64,000 nt of DNA, from the NCBI GenBank assembly GCA_020832345.1, contig JAFIEY010000006.1, positions 29,150-93,149 of the forward strand, read 5' to 3'. Shown here piece by piece: positions 17,281-26,363 of this stretch. The translations under genes and the position numbers were made by a program. Position 1 is the first letter of the stretch. The number at the start of each line of letters is the position of its first letter. The notes under the pieces were generated by a model, which saw only the letters and a list, made by a program, of their open reading frames with translations, searched no databases and had not been told where the DNA came from. The DNA comes from Cryomorphaceae bacterium. GTDB taxonomy: Bacteria > Bacteroidota > Bacteroidia > Flavobacteriales > Schleiferiaceae.

Positions 17281-18285
17281 ATGCAAGACAGAGCCATTAC
17301 TTTAGGCGAATTTATTATTGAAAATCAAAGAGATTTCCCGTATGCTTCCGGTGAATTGTCACAACTCCTTAGCAGTATTAAACTCGCTTCCAAAATTGTA
17401 ACCCGCGAAATTCGCAAAGCCGGTTTGACAGATATTTTAGGGGCTAGCGGGGTGGAAAATGTGCAGGGAGAAACCCAAATGAAATTGGACGATATCGCCA
17501 ATGATATTTTTATTAAAGCACTTGAAGCTCGTGGAATTGTTTGCGGTTTAGCCTCCGAGGAGATGGAGGATTATATCATTTTTGACAAAGAAAAACACGT
17601 CGATAGCAAATATGTTGTACTCACCGACCCGCTCGACGGTTCTTCAAATATTGATGTCAATGTTTCTGTTGGTACCATTTTCTCTATTTTTCGTAGGGTA
17701 TCACCTGTGGGAAGCCCCGCAACCCTTGAGGATTTTCTTCAGCCGGGAAATAAGCAAATCGCGGCAGGATACGTTTTGTACGGATCATCTACCATGCTGG
17801 TTTACACCACGGGTCATGGCGTAAATGGTTTTACCCTCGAACCTTCCCTAGGAACTTTTCAGTTGAGTCATCCAAATATGATAATGCCAGTTGACGGCAA
17901 AATTTACTCCGTCAATACCGGAAATTACCTTAAATTTCCCGACGGTGTAAAGAATTACATTACCTATTGTCAGGATGTTGATTCGGAAACCAACCGACCA
18001 TATACCGGAAGGTACATAGGCTCACTGGTCAGTGATTTCCACAGAAACTTACTCAAAGGCGGAATTTATTTTTACCCGGAAGGCACCAATGCACCCAGTG
18101 GCAAGCTCCGTTTGACCTATGAGTGCAACCCGCTGGCATTTATTGCAGAACAAGCGGGTGGGCTCGCCACAGATGGACATCAGAGGATTATGGACATCCA
18201 ACCCGAATCTCTTCACCAAAGGGTGCCGTTTTTTGTGGGTTCTACGAATATGGTTAAAAAGGCAATGTCCTTTCTAGGCAGCTAA
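17281..18285 (+). CDS. fbp: Fructose-1,6-bisphosphatase, class I
   Basis: A 334-residue cytoplasmic enzyme of gluconeogenesis that removes the C1 phosphate of fructose 1,6-bisphosphate. It has the class I metal site '[19 protein letters not shown]' near residues 118-136, 'EEMED' near 97 and the C-terminal '[20 protein letters not shown]' near 278-297. The ATG at 17281 is chosen because it gives the normal N-terminus ([11 protein letters not shown]); an earlier in-frame ATG lies within the barrel gene. A strong terminator follows. With pckA about 9 kb away, the window encodes two of the committed gluconeogenic steps. Confidence 0.96.
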   Translation: MQDRAITLGEFIIENQRDFPYASGELSQLLSSIKLASKIVTREIRKAGLTDILGASGVENVQGETQMKLDDIANDIFIKALEARGIVCGLASEEMEDYIIFDKEKHVDSKYVVLTDPLDGSSNIDVNVSVGTIFSIFRRVSPVGSPATLEDFLQPGNKQIAAGYVLYGSSTMLVYTTGHGVNGFTLEPSLGTFQLSHPNMIMPVDGKIYSVNTGNYLKFPDGVKNYITYCQDVDSETNRPYTGRYIGSLVSDFHRNLLKGGIYFYPEGTNAPSGKLRLTYECNPLAFIAEQAGGLATDGHQRIMDIQPESLHQRVPFFVGSTNMVKKAMSFLGS

Positions 18286-18307
18286 AGATTCCCGAGTTTT
18301 ATAAAAC

Positions 18308-18347
18308 AAAAAACCTCAAATAATCACGTGATTATTTGAGGTTTTTT
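18308..18347. terminator. Bidirectional terminator between fbp and tRNA-Arg
   Basis: A perfect 20-bp inverted repeat (core AACCTCAAATAATCAC and its complement) with A- and T-runs on its two sides. It lies 22 bases after the fbp stop and two bases from the tRNA 3' end, so it can end both converging transcripts. Confidence 0.9.
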
Positions 18348-18349
18348 TG

Positions 18350-18421
18350 TGGCCCTGCCAGGAATCGAACCTGGATCTTAGGTTCCGGAGACCTACGCAC
18401 TATCCATTGTACTACAGGGCC
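18350..18421 (-). tRNA. tRNA-Arg (anticodon CCG)
   Basis: Read on the minus strand, the 72 bases fold as a tRNA: 7-bp acceptor stem GGCCCTG/CAGGGCC, D arm GTAC/GTGC with the GG in its loop, anticodon stem TAGGT/ACCTA around loop CTCCGGA (anticodon CCG, codon CGG), a four-base variable loop AGAT, and T arm CCAGG-TTCGATT-CCTGG. The discriminator is A at 18350, and CCA is not encoded. No integrase or att-like duplication is seen beside it. Confidence 0.95.
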
Positions 18422-18514
18422 TTTCCGGAAATTGAAAATTTTAGTCTGAAAGGTAACCTCAGCCGAAAAGGTCATTTTGTAAAGGGGGGCAAAGATAGGG
18501 GTTCAATAGCCAGA

Positions 18515-19867
18515 TTAAAAAATAATTCCGACACCAATTTCCAAGCGACTTGGTTGAAGATTGATGGCTTCGTAGAGGCTCATATTTATTCGGTGGGTAT
18601 AGTTGGCTTTTATCGCTATATTTCTTTTGGGGCGGTAGTTGATACCAAAGACCAAATTGGTGATGTTGGTTTCTCCAATATTGAGTTCCGCTTCTTCATT
18701 TGATTGGCGTTCCTCTGCAATATAACCATCTTTGTGATGGGTGTTGAGTCGTTCATATCTGAAAAATAAGGGAAGTTTTTGGGTGGCTTTTTCGTTGAAA
18801 AGCGGTAAAATATCCCATCGAATTTCTCCATAACCTCCGTAGGTTTGGTGACCTAAAACCGGAATATCGGTCATGCTGCCATTGGCCAATCGCGCGCGAT
18901 GAACCGCTGCAATATCCTCTGTGCCATTGAGCTGTCCGTACATCCCCAGGCCAAAAAGGGAAATGTTTCCAATATTGTAATCTATATAAGTGGTGGCCAT
19001 TGCAACGGACGTTTGAATACTTTGATTGGTTTCGGGGTTAACATGTCCGCGGCTCGCACTTCCATAATACCCCGCAGTGGCTATTTCGAGATTGGTGGTT
19101 CCGTGATAGGCGATTTTTCCAAAAACTGCGGGATCCCAAGACTGTTCGCCAATGCCTTCATACCAGTGATAGCGACCGGGACGAATCCAGGCGCCCTCAG
19201 AAAAATGTGTAGCGTCAACACCTTTGAGAATTCCAGTGTTGTATTCAAATCCGCGGATGTTTCCGTACATCATCACTCCGGTTTCGAGCCATTGGGTGGG
19301 AATGAGAATGCGTTCCACTTCCGGTCGATTAACCGTGTAAAAAGCAGTGGGTTCTTCCATTACGTTGACGTAGCCCAAGGGCACTGGGAAGTTTCCAAAA
19401 CGAAAACTTATGGATTCTTTCCATAAATAATCAAAGATCAATTCCACGTTTACCTCACCATCAAAAACCCGAACACCGTCGTGGAGTAGTTCAACCTGAA
19501 CTTCACTATTAAAAATCCAGCGTTTGGAAATTTTGTAACCATAATAAACACCTAGTCGATACAGGCCTGTATATCCCAGTTCAAGATCCTGCTCTACTTG
19601 ATCGAGATTTCGCTCACCCAAGTAGTTGACATTATTCAATTCTAAAAATCCACTGATGGAATATCTTCTGTCGGCACTGTAAATTTTTGAAGCCGCGTTG
19701 GCCAGACCTGGTTGTTTGATGTATTTCAGTTTTTCAACCAACCGAATGTCATCCTGAACTTGTGGATTTGTATCCGGTTGTCCGGACAAAGGTGAATCAT
19801 CGGCATATTGGCCAAACACCAAAGTTGTGGTCAATAATAACAAACAAACGAAAAAATTTTTCCGCAT
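18515..19867 (-). CDS. Outer-membrane porin-like protein
   Basis: The 450-residue protein has a signal peptide (FVCLLLLTTTLVFGQ) and then a barrel with repeated amphipathic strands ('YSISGFLELNNVNYLG', 'RWIFNSEVQVELLHDG', 'SISFRFGNFPVPLGYVN') and a C-terminal strand ending in Ile-Phe ('LEIGVGIIF'). The motif 'FRFGNFPVPLGY' resembles the 'RIGQSKVPFG' region of phosphate-selective porins O/P, so it may be a distant relative of the OprP-like protein at 35377-36651. A -7-like TAGATTTG (19894-19901) lies before it. The substrate is unknown. Confidence 0.72.
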   Translation of the reverse strand: MRKNFFVCLLLLTTTLVFGQYADDSPLSGQPDTNPQVQDDIRLVEKLKYIKQPGLANAASKIYSADRRYSISGFLELNNVNYLGERNLDQVEQDLELGYTGLYRLGVYYGYKISKRWIFNSEVQVELLHDGVRVFDGEVNVELIFDYLWKESISFRFGNFPVPLGYVNVMEEPTAFYTVNRPEVERILIPTQWLETGVMMYGNIRGFEYNTGILKGVDATHFSEGAWIRPGRYHWYEGIGEQSWDPAVFGKIAYHGTTNLEIATAGYYGSASRGHVNPETNQSIQTSVAMATTYIDYNIGNISLFGLGMYGQLNGTEDIAAVHRARLANGSMTDIPVLGHQTYGGYGEIRWDILPLFNEKATQKLPLFFRYERLNTHHKDGYIAEERQSNEEAELNIGETNITNLVFGINYRPKRNIAIKANYTHRINMSLYEAINLQPSRLEIGVGIIF

Positions 19868-20204
19868 AGAATATGATTAGATTTTAAAGGCTGCAAATCT
19901 AATACACTAGAGTTTGTTGCCTGTTGGTTTTTCGGTTAGAAAGATGTTAGGATTAAATGCAAATCACAGTTTTTTCAAACAAGGTACTGCATCAAACTTT
20001 TGGCCATATTTGGCTACTTTTCGTTAAATTATAATAAAAGGTAGGTTGCTCTGTCGATAATTGTTTACAGGCCAAACATGCTTTTTTAATACGTTGAAAA
20101 AAATATTATTTTGTGTGAAATTCTGTAATATTTTTCCAAACCCCATAACAAATGGTGTAAGATTTGAATATATTTTTGCGTTTACTTTTCAAATGTACAT
20201 CTTC
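19868..20204. other. Intergenic region, divergent
   Basis: This 337-bp AT-rich gap separates the minus-strand porin and the plus-strand GLPGLI gene. I see a -7-like TAGATTTG for the porin at 19894-19901 (minus) and TATTTTTG for the GLPGLI gene at 20171-20178 (plus); neither has a well-spaced -33 box. No gene, repeat or RNA structure was recognised. Confidence 0.5.
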
Positions 20205-20882
20205 ATGAAAAAATTATGGTTAATTGCGCTGGTGTTTTCAGCCATCCTCCCCATGTGCGCACAGACGCAGGGTCGAATTGTCTTTGAGGAAGAGTGGGAA
20301 AGAAAATTTAGAAAATGGTCGATGACGGAAAAATATACCTGGGAATTGATTTTTAATGATACCATGGCCATTTGTCGGTGGGTAAAACCCGAAATTGACG
20401 AAGGCGTGGGTGCAGTTCGCACCTATAGATGGATGCAGGACTTAAGTGATATTTACGTTTCTTTTCCCAGAGAAAAACGCGTGGAAGATGCCCAAGATTT
20501 TATGCGAAGAACTTTTGTTATGCAAGATGCTTTTCCTCCTTTTAAATGGAAAATGACCGGAAAACAGGGTTTGGTAGAATCTTATCCTTGTATGGAAGCT
20601 ATGTATGTCGATGGTCAAGACACCATTTACGCTTGGTTTTCACCCCGTATTCCAATTTCAATTGGTCCCCGGGAATTTAGAGGATTACCCGGAATGATTC
20701 TTTTTATTGAAGCCGATGGCGGCAGTCGAAAAATCACCATTCAATCAGTGGATCTGGAATATTTGCCAACCCCCGAGGATTTTGTGTATAAACTTCCCAA
20801 AGGTCAAAAAATGGACTATGCGAAATTTTTACAACTTCGCCGTGAAAAAGCGGACGAGCTTAAAGAAATGTACGGACAGTAA
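20205..20882 (+). CDS. GLPGLI family protein
   Basis: A 225-residue exported protein with signal peptide (KKLWLIALVFSAILPMCAQ) and the family motif 'REFRGLPGMILFIEADGG' near residues 156-173, which gives the family its name. Start 20205 is chosen because the longer upstream frame adds a cysteine-rich, unconserved leader. The function of GLPGLI proteins is unknown; they are typically encoded next to a plug-less outer-membrane barrel protein, and that is the case here (28 bases to the next gene). Confidence 0.88.
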   Translation: MKKLWLIALVFSAILPMCAQTQGRIVFEEEWERKFRKWSMTEKYTWELIFNDTMAICRWVKPEIDEGVGAVRTYRWMQDLSDIYVSFPREKRVEDAQDFMRRTFVMQDAFPPFKWKMTGKQGLVESYPCMEAMYVDGQDTIYAWFSPRIPISIGPREFRGLPGMILFIEADGGSRKITIQSVDLEYLPTPEDFVYKLPKGQKMDYAKFLQLRREKADELKEMYGQ

Positions 20883-20909
20883 AATCATTAACCATATTTA
20901 TTTTTTATT

Positions 20910-23660
20910 TTGAAACGTTTACTACCTTTCGCCTTATTACTTTTTTCATTTTATAGTAAGGCACAAACCACCACGCTTACAGGGGTTATAATTGATTCTA
21001 ATTTGGTTGCGCCACTGGAAATGGTTTCTGTGGCCATTCTCGATCCGGCAGACAGTTCTCTGGTTTATTTTGGGATTACCAATAAATCCGGTACTTTTAA
21101 AATTGAGGGGGTGCACTTTGGCAATTACATTTTTCAAGCATCCTTTATGGGATACAGCACGATTTTCAAACAGATTTCGGTTTCCGAAAGTGGCGTTCAA
21201 CCCCCGCTCAATCGGGTGGAAATGGTGATGCAAACGAATGTACTCAGTGAAATTATCATTCAGGGTGAACGTATTCCTATTATGATCAATAAGGATACAG
21301 TTGCCTACGATGCTTCGGCTTTTAATGTAGGTGCGGATGAAACGGTAGAGGATTTGCTCAAAAGATTGCCCGGAATTGAAGTTGACCCGGACGGACGCGT
21401 CACAGCCCAAGGCGAAGAGGTGAAAAAGGTCTTGGTGGACGGCAAGGAATTTTTCGGTGGAAATGTTCAACTCGCCACCCAAAACCTTCCGGCAGATGCC
21501 ATCAAAAAGGTGAAGGTTTATGACCGTCAGAGTGAAGATGCCATGTTTACCGGGGTAGATGATGGTAAGCGCGATAAAACCATCGACCTGGAGCTGAAGG
21601 AAGATCGGAAAAAGGGATATTTCGGCGATTTGGATATGGCCGCTGGTGGCATGGACGATCCTGATGCTTTTCGGTATAGACTTAAGGGCGGAATCCACGG
21701 TTTTACGCCTACTACGCGATTGTCATTTCTGGGCAACGGCAACAACCTTAACCAAATGGGTTTTGACTTTCAGGATGTGCAAAATTTATCGGGACAAGAA
21801 CCCGGCGGTGGACGGGGAACAATGATTACCTATGGGGCAGGTTCACCACCCATGAATTGGAGCGGACCGAGAACGGGAGTGTTTTCCTCCATGTCATCCG
21901 GGTTTAATTTGAATTTTGATCCCAGTAAAAAACACCGGCTCAATGCCAATTACTTCCTAACCTATACGGATCATGTGCTTCGTGAAAATGTTGATGCGCA
22001 GGAATTTAACCGAAATGTAATTGTCAATGCTGATGAGCAAAATAGCGAACGAAACCTAAGGCTTCGGCACCAGGCATTTTCGGAATATCGATGGGAACCG
22101 GACACCAACAATCGTATGGAGATTACCCTTAGTGCCAGTATGCTGGACGATAATAGACGTCATTTCTTCATGTCAGAAAGGGTTACCGACGAGGGGTTAA
22201 ATCTGCAAAGTGGAAACCGAAGATTAAACCAATTCCGGGATTATCTCGATATAAGCGCCCGTTTGAACTATATCCATAAGTTTAAAAAATTCGGAAGGAA
22301 TATTCAATTTGGATCTCAAATTGAAGAGGTTACCGACTTATCTGATGAAAATTATTTTGCCATAAATGATTTCCCCCAATCGCCTGAAGAACAACAACGG
22401 GAAGTTATTCGGCAAATTCGCAACGACCGGCAAAGAACAGGGTTTATCAGCAATTCGGTGACCTTTAACGAGCCCTTGACTAAAAAGCTTCGCATGTCGC
22501 TGTCCGTTTCCAACACCATTCGCGAAATGAAACATCAGATAAACGTTGAAGATGCCCTGGTAAATTTAGGATTTATCGATTCTTTAAGTCCTGATTTTAC
22601 CATGGATTATATGCGAAGTTCTGCGGCAATGGAAATGACCTACAATCCAAATGAAGTCCATCAATTTTCCGGTGGATTAAATGCGGTTGATTATCGGCAA
22701 GGCGCTATTGATGTGCGGATGAACGATGAAATTCCGACCCAAAACTGGAATTATTTCTTACCGTATTTCCGTTGGTATAAACAAAAGAAGGGATTTGGAA
22801 GAACGTACGCCAGTGCAGAACGAACCGTAAATTTGCCCCAATTACATCAGTGGTTGGTAACTCCGGATTTCAGAGATCCGCTTTTTATCATAGAAGGAAA
22901 CCCAAATTTGACCCCTGAATTGAGCAATTCGGTTTCCTTTAGTCACTATGTGTATAACTCATTTTCGCAGGAGAATTTCTCCTATAACTTTAATGCGAGT
23001 ATCACGCAAAATCCTATCGTAAACGCCCAAAGCATTAACGAATCATTCCAGCGTGTGAGCAGACCTGTGAATGCAGATGAATTGCAATATTCGTTTAGCG
23101 GTGGTACGAATTATCGGTTTCCCATTAAGAAACTCAAAATCTTTATCCGCACCGGGGTAAGGGCCAATTACGCACAAGTCAATTTGCCGATCAATGAGGA
23201 GCAAAATATTCAAGAAAATACCAACGTAACCGGAAACTTGTCGATAAATAATTTTACCAAAGGCAAATGGGAGGTAACCGTACGGGGTAGCTGGTCGATG
23301 AATTGGGCGGCATACAGTGCACAACCTGAATTGAACCGTTATTTTACCAATCAAAACTATGTTGGAAATTTGACCTACCGACCCAATAAAAAATTCATCA
23401 TCCGCACTGAGATGGATTATATGTTATTTTCTCAGGAAACTTTTGCGGATGCATTGGCCATTCCACGTTGGAACGGAAGTGTTAGTTATTCCTGGTCCAA
23501 GAAAGGCGACCTGATAACCAAAATCAGTTTGTTTGATATTTTTGGAAGGAATATTGGTCTGCAACGTTTTGCCAATGCAAACTTCATTCGACAGACAGAA
23601 ACCAATCTACTTACCCGATATGTGCTTTTTTCTGTGATCTACAAATTCCGCAAACAATAG
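20910..23660 (+). CDS. Outer-membrane beta-barrel protein, TonB-receptor-like, GLPGLI partner
   Basis: A 916-residue protein. The start is probably TTG at 20910, which gives a complete signal peptide (KRLLPFALLLFSFYSKAQ); no ATG is placed as well. Residues 20-110 form a carboxypeptidase-regulatory-like domain ('LTGVIIDSNLVAPLEMVSVA'), followed by a plug-like region ('TVEDLLKRLPGIEVDPDGRV', 'KKVLVDGKEFFGG') and then a long barrel ending in 'LFSVIYKFRKQ'. This is the OMP_b-brl_3 type common in Bacteroidota and linked with GLPGLI proteins. The transported substrate, if any, is unknown. Confidence 0.85.
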   Translation: MKRLLPFALLLFSFYSKAQTTTLTGVIIDSNLVAPLEMVSVAILDPADSSLVYFGITNKSGTFKIEGVHFGNYIFQASFMGYSTIFKQISVSESGVQPPLNRVEMVMQTNVLSEIIIQGERIPIMINKDTVAYDASAFNVGADETVEDLLKRLPGIEVDPDGRVTAQGEEVKKVLVDGKEFFGGNVQLATQNLPADAIKKVKVYDRQSEDAMFTGVDDGKRDKTIDLELKEDRKKGYFGDLDMAAGGMDDPDAFRYRLKGGIHGFTPTTRLSFLGNGNNLNQMGFDFQDVQNLSGQEPGGGRGTMITYGAGSPPMNWSGPRTGVFSSMSSGFNLNFDPSKKHRLNANYFLTYTDHVLRENVDAQEFNRNVIVNADEQNSERNLRLRHQAFSEYRWEPDTNNRMEITLSASMLDDNRRHFFMSERVTDEGLNLQSGNRRLNQFRDYLDISARLNYIHKFKKFGRNIQFGSQIEEVTDLSDENYFAINDFPQSPEEQQREVIRQIRNDRQRTGFISNSVTFNEPLTKKLRMSLSVSNTIREMKHQINVEDALVNLGFIDSLSPDFTMDYMRSSAAMEMTYNPNEVHQFSGGLNAVDYRQGAIDVRMNDEIPTQNWNYFLPYFRWYKQKKGFGRTYASAERTVNLPQLHQWLVTPDFRDPLFIIEGNPNLTPELSNSVSFSHYVYNSFSQENFSYNFNASITQNPIVNAQSINESFQRVSRPVNADELQYSFSGGTNYRFPIKKLKIFIRTGVRANYAQVNLPINEEQNIQENTNVTGNLSINNFTKGKWEVTVRGSWSMNWAAYSAQPELNRYFTNQNYVGNLTYRPNKKFIIRTEMDYMLFSQETFADALAIPRWNGSVSYSWSKKGDLITKISLFDIFGRNIGLQRFANANFIRQTETNLLTRYVLFSVIYKFRKQ

Positions 23661-23688
23661 GGTTTCTGGTGTGAAATTTGCTGCATAA

Positions 23689-26127
23689 ATGGCTTTTAAA
23701 TCAAGCTACCAAATGCACAGGCGGGCGTTGTTTTTCCTCATTTTTATCGGGGCTTTCTATCGGGTTTCCTCTCAAGATATTCAGGTAATGGACGCTGAAA
23801 CCAAAGCGCCATTAGAGTTGGTTACCATTTTTAATAAATCGACTAAGGCCGTTGCTTTTACTGATTTCTATGGCAAGGCATCTGCAGAACCCTTTGTGGA
23901 TGCAGAATTGATTAATTTCAGAATCATTGGTTATAAGGCGCAAACGATGTCTTATCAAAAACTCAAGTCCCAGGATTTTGTGGTTTACATGCGCAAATCA
24001 AACTTATCACTGACGCAAATTGATGTTTCTGCTATTCGTTGGCGTCAGGCATCAAATAACCTCCCGGCAAAGCAGTCCGCCCTTTCCGCGAAAGAAATTG
24101 CCTTTCAAAACCCACAAACCGCAGCCGATGTGCTCGGAGCTTCCGGGGAGGTGTTTATCCAAAAGAGTCAGCAGGGCGGAGGCAGCCCGATGATTAGAGG
24201 TTTCTCCGCCAATCGTTTGCTGCTCAGTGTGGACGGCGTGCGTATGAATACCGCAATTTTCCGAAGTGGAAATGTACAAAACGTAATTTCCCTCGACCCC
24301 TTTACCATCAGTCAAACGGAAATCTTATTCGGCCCCGGGTCGGTGGTTTTTGGTAGTGATGCCCTGGGTGGTGTGATGCAATTCATTACGAAAAAACCCC
24401 AAACCAACCACAGCGATAAAACCGAGGTTAATGGAAATTACGCAGGTCGATATGCAACGGCCAACAATGAGGTAACCAATCATATTGACGTAAATATTGG
24501 TGGGAAGAACTGGGCGGCGCTCACGAGCATTACCTTTACCGAATTTGGTGACTTAAGGATGGGGTCGAGAGGGCCTGAGGAAAATTATCTGCGGACTTTT
24601 AAAGTTGAAAGAATTGATGACCAGGATATAATGACTGCACCATCAGATCCACTGCGGCAAAGTCCAACCGGATACCAGCAGCTCAATTTTATGCAAAAGG
24701 TTTTTTATTCGACAAAAAATTGGGATTTTAATTACGCTTTCCATTATTCAGGAACCTCGGAATATGACCGTTACGATCGATTGATTCAAAAATCCGATGG
24801 TTTGCCGAGAAGTGCTGAATGGCGGTATGGGCCTCAAATTTGGACCATGAATTATTTAGAGGCGAGGAATTATTACAGCAATCGTTTTTACGACGTTGTT
24901 AGTTTGCGTTTTGCCCATCAGTTTTTTGAAGAGAGTAGAATTGATCGTGGATTTAACCGCAATACACGGAGAACTCGAATTGAGAAGGTCAATGCCATTT
25001 CCGGAAATGTGGATTTTTATAAATCATTGGGTAGGGGCAACAAAATAAATTATGGAGTGGAGTGGGTGTTAAACGATGTGCAGTCGGAAGGTTTTGGCGA
25101 GAACATTATGAGTGGTGAAAGGTCTGCCGTACTTACCCGTTATCCCCAATCTACTTGGAATTCAATGGCGATTTTTGGTGTTTACGAACGAAGACTAACC
25201 AGGGAACTCATCTTGCAAACGGGTGTACGATACAATCACTTTGATATCAATTCAGATTTTTCGCAAAATGCCGCTTTCTTTCCCCTCGATTTTCAGGAAG
25301 CAAATATCAATACCGGTGCGATTTCAGGAAGTGCTGGTTTGGTGTATAATCCACGGAGAAAGCTTTTTATTCGGGCAAATCTTTCCTCCGGATTTCGGGC
25401 GCCAAATGTAGATGACATCGGGAAAGTTTTTGATTCCGAACCTGATGCGGTCGTTGTTCCAAATCCCAATCTAAGACCCGAGTATGCCTATAATGCTGAG
25501 TGGGGCATTGCTGCCATCGTGGGTAATAATTTTAAATTTGACTTGAGTATTTTCGCTACTTATCTCGACAACGCCATGGTTCGCCGGGATTTTTCCTTGG
25601 GTGGTAGTGATAGTATTTTATACGATGGCGAACCGGCAAGGGTGCAGGCCATTCAAAATGCTTCTTATGCTATTATTTATGGAGCTCAAACGTACATGGA
25701 ATATCGATTTGATAAATTTTGGTCCATCAACAATACATTCAATTTCCAACGCGGTAATGAAGAAACCGATGATGGGCAACTTAGTGCAACCCGACATGCG
25801 GCGCCGTGGTTTGGAATTGCACGACTAGAATACCAGAAAGCGAAGTTTACTTTCCAGTTTTATTCTGCATATAGCGGCACCGTTTCCCATAGTCGAATGC
25901 CCATTGAAGAAGTTGGTAAGGCGTTTATGTATGCCGTGGATGAAAATGGAAATCCGTATTCACCAGGTTGGATGACTTTGAACTTAAAAGGTATGTATAA
26001 AATGAAAAACGGCGTTTCTGTTATGATGGGTTTTGAAAATATTACCAATCAGCGGTATCGTCCGTTTGCTTCGGGGTTGGTGGCGCCGGGGCGAAATTTT
26101 ATTATATCCATTAGAGCTTCAATATAA
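23689..26127 (+). CDS. TonB-dependent receptor
   Basis: A protein of 812 residues (804 if it starts at the internal ATG 23713, which gives a tidier signal peptide, MHRRALFFLIFIGAFYRVSS). A short carboxypeptidase-like domain (residues 28-110) is followed by a plug domain with 'GGGSPMIRGFSANRLLLSVD' near 165-184 and 'FGPGSVVFGSDALGGVMQF', then a TonB barrel with the late motif 'GFRAPNVDDIGKVFD'. The plug motifs resemble the haem/haemoglobin receptor branch, but no haem-specific residues can be claimed. It starts 28 bases after the previous barrel gene. The stop codon TAA is part of the 6-bp duplication made by the adjacent MITE. Confidence 0.9.
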   Translation: MAFKSSYQMHRRALFFLIFIGAFYRVSSQDIQVMDAETKAPLELVTIFNKSTKAVAFTDFYGKASAEPFVDAELINFRIIGYKAQTMSYQKLKSQDFVVYMRKSNLSLTQIDVSAIRWRQASNNLPAKQSALSAKEIAFQNPQTAADVLGASGEVFIQKSQQGGGSPMIRGFSANRLLLSVDGVRMNTAIFRSGNVQNVISLDPFTISQTEILFGPGSVVFGSDALGGVMQFITKKPQTNHSDKTEVNGNYAGRYATANNEVTNHIDVNIGGKNWAALTSITFTEFGDLRMGSRGPEENYLRTFKVERIDDQDIMTAPSDPLRQSPTGYQQLNFMQKVFYSTKNWDFNYAFHYSGTSEYDRYDRLIQKSDGLPRSAEWRYGPQIWTMNYLEARNYYSNRFYDVVSLRFAHQFFEESRIDRGFNRNTRRTRIEKVNAISGNVDFYKSLGRGNKINYGVEWVLNDVQSEGFGENIMSGERSAVLTRYPQSTWNSMAIFGVYERRLTRELILQTGVRYNHFDINSDFSQNAAFFPLDFQEANINTGAISGSAGLVYNPRRKLFIRANLSSGFRAPNVDDIGKVFDSEPDAVVVPNPNLRPEYAYNAEWGIAAIVGNNFKFDLSIFATYLDNAMVRRDFSLGGSDSILYDGEPARVQAIQNASYAIIYGAQTYMEYRFDKFWSINNTFNFQRGNEETDDGQLSATRHAAPWFGIARLEYQKAKFTFQFYSAYSGTVSHSRMPIEEVGKAFMYAVDENGNPYSPGWMTLNLKGMYKMKNGVSVMMGFENITNQRYRPFASGLVAPGRNFIISIRASI

Positions 26128-26252
26128 GAGTCTGCTCTAAAAAGTCCCTTTCTGACAAAATCTTCCTTGTCGATAGACTTTTGAATCCTAACTTGCTCCG
26201 GTTCAAAAATCCCCTCGATTTTGATTGAAATCATCTTTTTTAGAGTGGACTC
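26128..26252 (+). mobile_element. MITE-like element copy A (125 bp)
   Basis: The element runs from GAGTCTGCTCTAAAAAG to the inverted end CTTTTTTAGAGTGGACTC, so the terminal repeats match at about 15 of 17 bases. It is flanked on both sides by ATATAA (26122-26127 and 26253-26258), an exact 6-bp direct repeat that includes the last codon and stop of the TonB receptor gene. It lacks the inner CTAAC/GTTAG hairpin found in longer copies. No coding capacity. Confidence 0.88.
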
Positions 26253-26256
26253 ATAT

Positions 26257-26289
26257 AAAAAAAGCCTCCAAAATTTGGAGGCTTTTTTT
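26257..26289. terminator. Bidirectional terminator between TonB receptor and pckA
   Basis: GCCTCCAAA and TTTGGAGGC form a 9-bp stem with a one-base centre (26264-26282), flanked by seven A and seven T residues. It serves the two converging genes. MITE copies lie on both sides of it. Confidence 0.9.
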
Positions 26290-26308
26290 CAAAAATAATA
26301 TCAATTTT

Positions 26309-26358
26309 AAGTCCACTCCAAAAAGGATGATTTTTGCAGAAAGTTTTGGAGCAGACTC
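26309..26358 (-). mobile_element. MITE-like element copy H, internally deleted (50 bp)
   Basis: Both ends are kept (AAGTCCACTCCAAAAAG and CTTTTGGAGCAGACTC in inverted sense) but the interior is gone; the junction falls in AAGGATGATTTT, a sequence present at two places in longer copies. It is flanked by exact AATTTT direct repeats (26303-26308 and 26359-26364), the right one touching the pckA stop codon. Confidence 0.8.
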
Positions 26359-26363
26359 AATTT

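Noticed and set aside
18350..18421. tRNA-Arg as an integration site
   Set aside because: No integrase gene, no duplicated tRNA 3' end and no composition change were seen on either side.
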